DNA from: Chiridota heheva
Taxonomy: Eukaryota > Echinodermata > Holothuroidea > Apodida > Chiridotidae
DNA: 64,000 nt
Reading direction: 5' to 3'
Assembly (NCBI GenBank): GCA_020152595.1
Contig: JAIGNY010002236.1
Location: forward strand, 1,273,501 to 1,337,500
The translations under genes and the position numbers were made by a program. Below the pieces are notes generated by a model, which ran no database searches, was not told the origin of the DNA, and saw only the letters and a program-made list of their open reading frames with translations. Shown piece by piece: positions 61,701 to 64,000 of the stretch (position 1 is its first letter; every line of letters begins with the position of its first letter).

Positions 61701-63093
61701 CTCTATTCATTAGAAATACCCCATAATTATTACGTACATACCTCTATTCATTAGAAATACCCCATAATTGTTATGTACATACCTCTATTTATTAGAATTA
61801 CCCCATAATTAGTATGTACATACCTCTATTCATTAGAAATAGCCCATGATTATTATGTACATACCTCTATTCATTAGAAATACCCCATAATTAGTATGTA
61901 CATACCTTTATTCATTAGAAATACCTCATAATTATTATGTACATACTTCTATTCATTAAAATACCCTTAATTTTCATGTACATACCTCTATTCATTAGAA
62001 ATACCCCATAACTATTATGTACATACCTCTATTCATTAAAAAAACCATAATTATTATGCACATACCTCTATTCATCAGAAATACCCCATAATTATTATGT
62101 ACATACCTTTATTCATTAGAAATACTCATAATTATTATGTTATACCTTTATTCATTAGAAATACTCATAATTATTATGTACATACCTCTATTCATTAGAA
62201 ATACCCCATAATTTTCATGTACATACCTCTATTCAATAGAAATACCTTATAACTATTATGTACATACCTCTATTCATTAGAAATACCCCATAATTATTAC
62301 GTACATACCTCTATTCATTAGAAATACCCCATAATTGTTATGTACATACCTCTATTTATTAGAATTACCCCATAATTATTATGTACATACCTCTATTCAT
62401 TAGAAATAGCCCATGATTATTATGTACATACCTCTATTCATTAGAAATACCCCATAATTATTATGTACATACCTTTATTCATTAGAAATACCTCATAATT
62501 ATTATGTACATACTTCTATTCATTAGAATTACCCCATAATTTTCATGTACATACCTCTATTCATTAGAAATACCCCATAACTATTATGTACATACCTCTA
62601 TTCATTAAAAATACCCCATAATTATTATGCACATACCTCTATTCATTAGAAATACCCCATAATTATTATGTACATACCTTTATTCATTAGAAATACTCAT
62701 AATTATTATGTACATACCTCTGTTCATTAGAAATACCCCATAATTTTCATGTACATACCTCTATTCAATAGAAATACCCCATAACTATTATGTACATACC
62801 TCTATTCATTAGAAATACCCCATAATTATTATGTACATACCTCTATTCATTAGAAATACCCCATAATTATTATGTACATACCTCTATTCATTAGAAATAC
62901 CCCATAATTATTATGCACATCTGCATTCTCCGCTAAAAGTTGTATTGCTTTTTGATGGAAAAGCTCAGCTTCATCAAACCTTCCTTGATTGGTCAGTAAG
63001 GATGCAAGATTGCTCACAGCATCCCCATAATCTGGGTCGAGTTGCAACGCTGAGCGCAGGTGAGATTCAGCAAGTTGTGAATTTCCTGAGTGA
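40644..63093 (-). CDS. TPR-repeat protein, TMTC-like, 3' seven exons
   Basis: Join of complement 62882-63093, 56560-56695, 54352-54496, 50242-50379, 42861-42992, 41040-41117 and 40644-40793. It gives 329 residues after a split codon, then stop; all introns are GT-AG and all phases agree (1, 2, 0, 0, 0, 0). The protein is an array of 34-residue tetratricopeptide repeats, for example AESHLRSALQLDPDYGDAV, NLASLLTNQGRFDEAELFHQ and TYLNMGAVYHILGQYQNAR. It ends with a charged ENYLKLERLEEKQRK helix. TPR solenoids bind partner proteins. The order and final helix recall the C-terminal lumenal TPR half of the TMTC proteins, ER membrane O-mannosyltransferases acting on cadherins. The multi-spanning N-terminal half lies beyond the right edge, so family assignment is tentative; another long TPR protein is possible. 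The introns are packed with minisatellites. Confidence 0.88.
41040..41117 (-). CDS. TPR gene exon (26 codons)
   Basis: HYAESTKLIPTSASTYLNMG then AVYHIL. Acceptor is TTTTCCAG/CAT, donor CTG/GTAGGT, phase 0-0. It completes one TPR helix pair with its neighbours. Confidence 0.92.
41385..41937. repeat. 13-bp minisatellite in TPR-gene intron
   Basis: About 42 copies of AGTCCTCAGTCTT with CT/TT variants, inside the intron between exons 42861-42992 and 41040-41117. Very homogeneous. Confidence 0.96.
42248..42330. mobile_element. short interspersed repeat fragment
   Basis: AATAATAATAATAGCTGG, then ATAAAGCGCCTTTAACTCAG and CTCAAAGCGCTGTACAATAC, a text dispersed widely in marine invertebrate genomes. 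Read here as a degraded interspersed repeat of unknown class. Confidence 0.5.
42861..42992 (-). CDS. TPR gene exon (44 codons)
   Basis: AISLLKDALLLAEQQEAGTT, then MMHFEMGNQMKDLKRHHEAL and E. Acceptor is TGTGACAG/GCG, donor GAG/GTTAGG, phase 0-0. Confidence 0.92.
43365..43545 (+). mobile_element. tRNA-derived SINE
   Basis: Starts GCAAGTAGCTAAGTCGGCTG (pol III A-box-like). GTCCCAGGGTCGAGTC follows at about 43410 (B-box-like), then a tRNA-unrelated body ending GGATGGGACGTAAAGCCATC. The spacing of the boxes fits a tRNA head. It is a decayed copy in an intron of the TPR gene. Confidence 0.72.
43546..43965. other. intronic non-coding with dispersed repeat
   Basis: Contains a copy of the TTAAATGGTCAATTTCCAAT...TTTTGATGAA repeat at about 43588-43620. 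No exon. Confidence 0.5.
43966..45440 (-). mobile_element. 5'-truncated LINE, copy D
   Basis: Reverse complement of the 3' part of copies B and C. The 3' end is at 43966 (TGTTTGTTTGATGAGGTCTT on the + strand) and the 5' truncation at about 45440, within the region after the RT domain. It carries the RNase H domain (44540-44990) with one or more frame changes and a poly-G run at 45068-45078. It lies in the same orientation as the host gene. Confidence 0.92.
45441..46015. other. intronic non-coding
   Basis: No gene recognised; AT-rich. Confidence 0.5.
46016..46261. repeat. outlying part of the 24-bp array
   Basis: Degenerate units such as TGTAAAAATAGCTGTTACA and AAGTAAAAAAGCTATTACACC, the same motif as the array at 48036-49320, from which it is separated by the element at 46262-48035. 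Confidence 0.7.
46405..47115. repeat. 19-bp array with E-box palindrome
   Basis: About 36 copies of CATCCCATGTCCCACGTGA. Units from about 46425 to 46920 carry CACGTG (E-box, CpG); units from about 46930 to 47115 carry CACATG instead. Open frames of 336 and 295 codons on the - strand are translations of this repeat. Confidence 0.96.
47130..47275. repeat. 22-bp-type satellite patch
   Basis: Copies of CATGGCATTCCACCCTGTTC and CATGGCATCCCACCC, same family and orientation as 28075-28215, next to the 19-bp array and plausibly its ancestor. Confidence 0.85.
48036..49322. repeat. 24-bp minisatellite
   Basis: About 45 copies of a 24-bp unit with core AAATAGCTGCTACACCTAAA plus TGTA. It is interrupted by a LINE gag-like fragment (48888-49080) and a 30-bp non-repeat piece near 49122-49150. 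Confidence 0.95.
48888..49080 (-). mobile_element. LINE gag fragment (copy E) inside minisatellite
   Basis: The reverse complement contains CTCCCACATCATTGCCGCTA and CTTTCGCAACTCCAACTCTC, matching copy B at 16720-16815 (gag, before the zinc knuckles). Repeat units flank it on both sides. Confidence 0.8.
49378..50210. mobile_element. TIR-bounded interspersed element (MITE-like)
   Basis: Ends TACCTCCGCC (49378-49387) and GGTGGAGGTA (50201-50210) are inverted with one mismatch. The right end also holds a hairpin (GGCCAACTTCGTTGG), and tail text AAACAAACAAAGAAACAAAC precedes it. A repeated AATCCAATTATTAGTTCTTG segment occurs twice. No transposase. It ends about 30 bp from the splice donor of exon 50242-50379. 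Confidence 0.5.
50242..50379 (-). CDS. TPR gene exon (46 codons)
   Basis: VQVLLKLKELTLADSILTPA, then VEANPKHLEGKRALANVCGL and QKKHEE. Acceptor is TATACACAG/GTC, donor GAG/GTAATT, phase 0-0. Confidence 0.92.
50380..51464. other. intronic non-coding with dispersed repeats
   Basis: Short direct repeats of CATTTTCCATGT/ATTTTCCATATA at 50490-50595. From about 50740 it shows the dispersed family also seen at 57.9-58.7 kb, 59.3-59.5 kb and 60.3-60.9 kb (markers AACATGCACTTTACAAGAAC and CATCACAGGTCACTTTT). No exon. Confidence 0.6.
51465..54360 (-). repeat. 24/25-bp minisatellite of splice-donor copies
   Basis: About 115 tandem units; on the - strand each reads GTACAGTATGTAAGTATA plus CACC(G/A/T)GG or a variant. 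The array starts at the 3' end of exon 54352-54496, and the exon's own last nine bases plus its GTAAGTATACACC donor are the first unit. Shorter units lack a G; composite units add an extra TACTTA block. The + strand reads open for 927 codons (51483-54266), an artefact. Confidence 0.97.
54346..54351 (-). other. authentic 5' splice site at array edge
   Basis: GTAAGT on the - strand. It is chosen as the real donor because it is the first in the series and gives phase 0 into the VQVLL exon. Identical copies follow every 24-25 bases for nearly 2.9 kb. Confidence 0.85.
54352..54496 (-). CDS. TPR gene exon (48 codons)
   Basis: Completes a Lys codon, then ILEMEPTALNLQNMGAFYYG, LGQMPRAKSFFAKAYGLEPD and NMDIVVQY. 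Acceptor is GTTATTCAG/A; donor is CAGTAT/GTAAGT, phase 2 in and 0 out. The last nine bases belong to the minisatellite unit. Confidence 0.92.
54497..56559. other. intron of TPR gene
   Basis: Contains a roughly 115-bp segment (54521-54635) shared with 36149-36265, a copy of the GTAAATTGGTCAATTT repeat near 55110, and CCTTATGACCC short repeats near 55985-56040. No exon. Confidence 0.65.
56560..56695 (-). CDS. TPR gene exon (136 bp)
   Basis: Completes a Gly codon, then HLKHSQQHFDKCLSLKRNHM, TAMKNLAHLHKKTGNLRLAE and SFYL plus two bases. Acceptor is ACCTTGAAG/GTC, donor TTTAAA/GTAAGT; phases 1 in, 2 out. Confidence 0.92.
56955..57885 (-). repeat. 20-bp minisatellite with donor consensus
   Basis: About 46 copies of the unit ACCTCCTGTCCTATTGACTT (+ strand). 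On the coding (-) strand each unit reads GACAGGAGGTAAGTCAATAG, a perfect AG/GTAAGT. Variants CCGG for CCTG and TTGTG for TCCTG recur in blocks, suggesting higher-order duplication. It lies 260 bp upstream of the acceptor of exon 56560-56695. Confidence 0.96.
57886..60860. other. intronic dispersed repeat family
   Basis: At least three partial copies of one AT-rich family (57890-58680, 59277-59520, 60300-60860), with markers TTAAAGGAATATTCCCAT, AACATGCATTTTACAAGAAC and ACTCCTAAACGGAAAAGATA. Related copies lie at 50.7-51.4 kb and probably 63.2-64 kb. 58850-59230 has text like 2400-3700. No exon recognised. Confidence 0.6.
60968..61042 (-). tRNA. degenerate tRNA-like sequence
   Basis: The reverse complement contains ATGGTCCAGTGGTCATAG (A-box-like TGGTCCAGTGG) and CAGAGGTTTAAACCCCTG (B-box-like with T-arm stem) at tRNA spacing. 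No clean 7-base anticodon loop or acceptor stem is visible, so a pseudo-tRNA or SINE head is more likely than a working tRNA gene. Confidence 0.35.
61150..62925 (-). repeat. 41-bp minisatellite of exon-end plus donor copies
   Basis: About 43 units. On the - strand each carries CATAATAATTATGGGG, then TATTTCTAATGAATAGAG and GTATGTA: the last 34 bases of exon 62882-63093 (coding HNNYGVFLMNR plus one base) followed by its 5' splice site. Variants (CTTTA, TTTCATG, CACATA) recur in a block order repeated about every 590 bp (61200-61790, 61791-62380, 62381 and onward). Confidence 0.97.
62876..62881 (-). other. authentic 5' splice site at array edge
   Basis: GTATGT after AATAGAG on the - strand, phase 1. 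It is the first of about 43 copies. Joining it to 56695 gives a Gly codon and continuous TPR sequence. Confidence 0.85.
62882..63093 (-). CDS. TPR gene exon (212 bp), most upstream in window
   Basis: After one base of a split codon: HSGNSQLAESHLRSALQLDP, DYGDAVSNLASLLTNQGRFD, EAELFHQKAIQLLAENADVH and NNYGVFLMNR, then G of the next codon. Two complete TPR motifs. Acceptor is ATCTTCTGCAG/T. Its last 34 bases are the source unit of the 41-bp array. Confidence 0.94.
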
Positions 63094-64000
63094 CTGCAGA
63101 AGATATCAATATTTTCCATTCGGTTTATACTACTATCAAAACTTCATTACAAAAATACTTTTTGGATTCTACTGATTACACAGTAATTTATATTTTCAAA
63201 ATAAATTCAATTTTAAACAAATATTAATTTTCAGAGTAAATTTCAAAAAGTAAAAATAGTTGAATATAAGTTGATCTTATTTTGAGTGAGATACATTTAC
63301 AAATCTAACAAAAGTGGGTTTAATGTGGCATCTCTTTGGAAAAATGTTTGAAATCTTTAAAACCTAGTAACTCCTGAACCAACTAGATACTGAAGTAGTT
63401 TCTTCTCAACATTGATTCTGTTACTTTATACAAGACCACAAATACCTAATCTTTTAATACTATCATATTTGTAGGTTTGGCTAGAAATATTGCATCTGAT
63501 TGCATCACTTAACAGCCAATGTCAAGGAGGTAGTAAAAGAGTAGATTTACATGAGGGCAATATGAAGGTTAATAAATTTAAAGGAGTAAGTGGAGAAACA
63601 CATGGTCTTAGAAAAATATTAGGGTGATAGATGGAAGCATGGTCTCATGCATAGTTTTAAAAGTAAATTTTTTTAAAGAAACTATATGATTGAAATACAA
63701 GTTTTGTTGAAAAAGTCTGAAATTGAACAGTAAGAAAGTTGTTTTCTCTTGGTAATAGGTATATGGACAGGTAGCATGGCTTAAGATATACCCAAAATCA
63801 TAAAGATAACAAAAAGTCACATCAAAATCTGTTTCAAATTGACCATTTTACAGCATTTGAAATTTTGCTACCAAATTTGCATAAACTGTGCAATACTTTG
63901 TGACATCACAAAAGGAACACCATGGCTATTGCATATTTCGTTATTTTTTTTTGTCCATACATCATGACTTTAGCGCATGCTGAAAATTCTTCAAAATTTA
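63094..64000. other. intron of TPR gene (to window edge)
   Basis: AT-rich. The reverse complement carries the TAAAATGGTCAATTTGAAAC repeat near 63830. No further exon is seen before the edge, so the start of the gene lies to the right. Confidence 0.6.

Noticed and set aside
51465..62925. CRISPR-like arrays of short direct repeats
   Set aside because: Repeats are contiguous with no unique spacers, in introns of a eukaryotic gene; they are minisatellites.

Overview
This is animal nuclear DNA: AT-rich, intron-rich and dominated by non-coding repeats. The sequence suggests a marine invertebrate, perhaps a deuterostome (echinoderm or hemichordate) or a lophotrochozoan. The pointers are a spliced phosphonoacetaldehyde hydrolase gene, an RNase H-bearing I-superfamily-like LINE, tRNA-derived SINE-like pieces and very many minisatellites. 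Species cannot be fixed from the sequence alone.

Two multi-exon genes converge. On the + strand lies a phosphonoacetaldehyde hydrolase (PhnX, HAD superfamily). Its five coding exons are 11089-11271, 15072-15228, 24500-24732, 29353-29424 and 29985-30173. All junctions are GT-AG and phase-compatible, giving 834 bp (277 aa plus stop), about the usual family length. About 1.7 kb upstream is a spliced zinc-finger exon (9109-9405) whose phase would also fit the phnX exon, so a zinc-finger/PhnX fusion transcript is possible but unproven. On the - strand are the last seven exons (63093 down to 40644) of a TPR-repeat gene. It resembles the C-terminal TPR half of the TMTC family (ER O-mannosyltransferases), but the membrane half lies beyond the window. 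The seven exons join in frame to 329 residues.

Everything else is repeats. 0-9 kb holds small satellites, two oppositely oriented arrays of a roughly 73-bp unit, a ~140-bp tandem repeat and a LINE fragment. 11-30 kb (phnX introns) holds an interspersed element, 24-bp and 27-bp minisatellites and two long defective LINE copies on either side of exon 3 of phnX. 30-40 kb, between the converging 3' ends, holds an inverted-repeat pair with ~1-kb arms, a SINE-like piece and 19-bp and 13-bp minisatellites. 40-63 kb (introns of the TPR gene) holds a minus-strand LINE, a nested 24-bp minisatellite, a 19-bp array carrying CACGTG in each unit, a TIR-like element, and three arrays whose units contain 5' splice-site consensus on the coding strand.

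The most striking observation concerns those last arrays. Two of them begin exactly at authentic exon/intron junctions of the TPR gene, and their units are copies of the junction itself (exon end plus donor). The gene's introns therefore carry about 40 and about 115 tandem decoy 5' splice sites downstream of the real ones. A third array (20-bp unit) also repeats a donor consensus but has no adjacent recognised exon. The very long open frames in this window (for example 927 codons at 51483-54266) are translations of these minisatellites, not genes.
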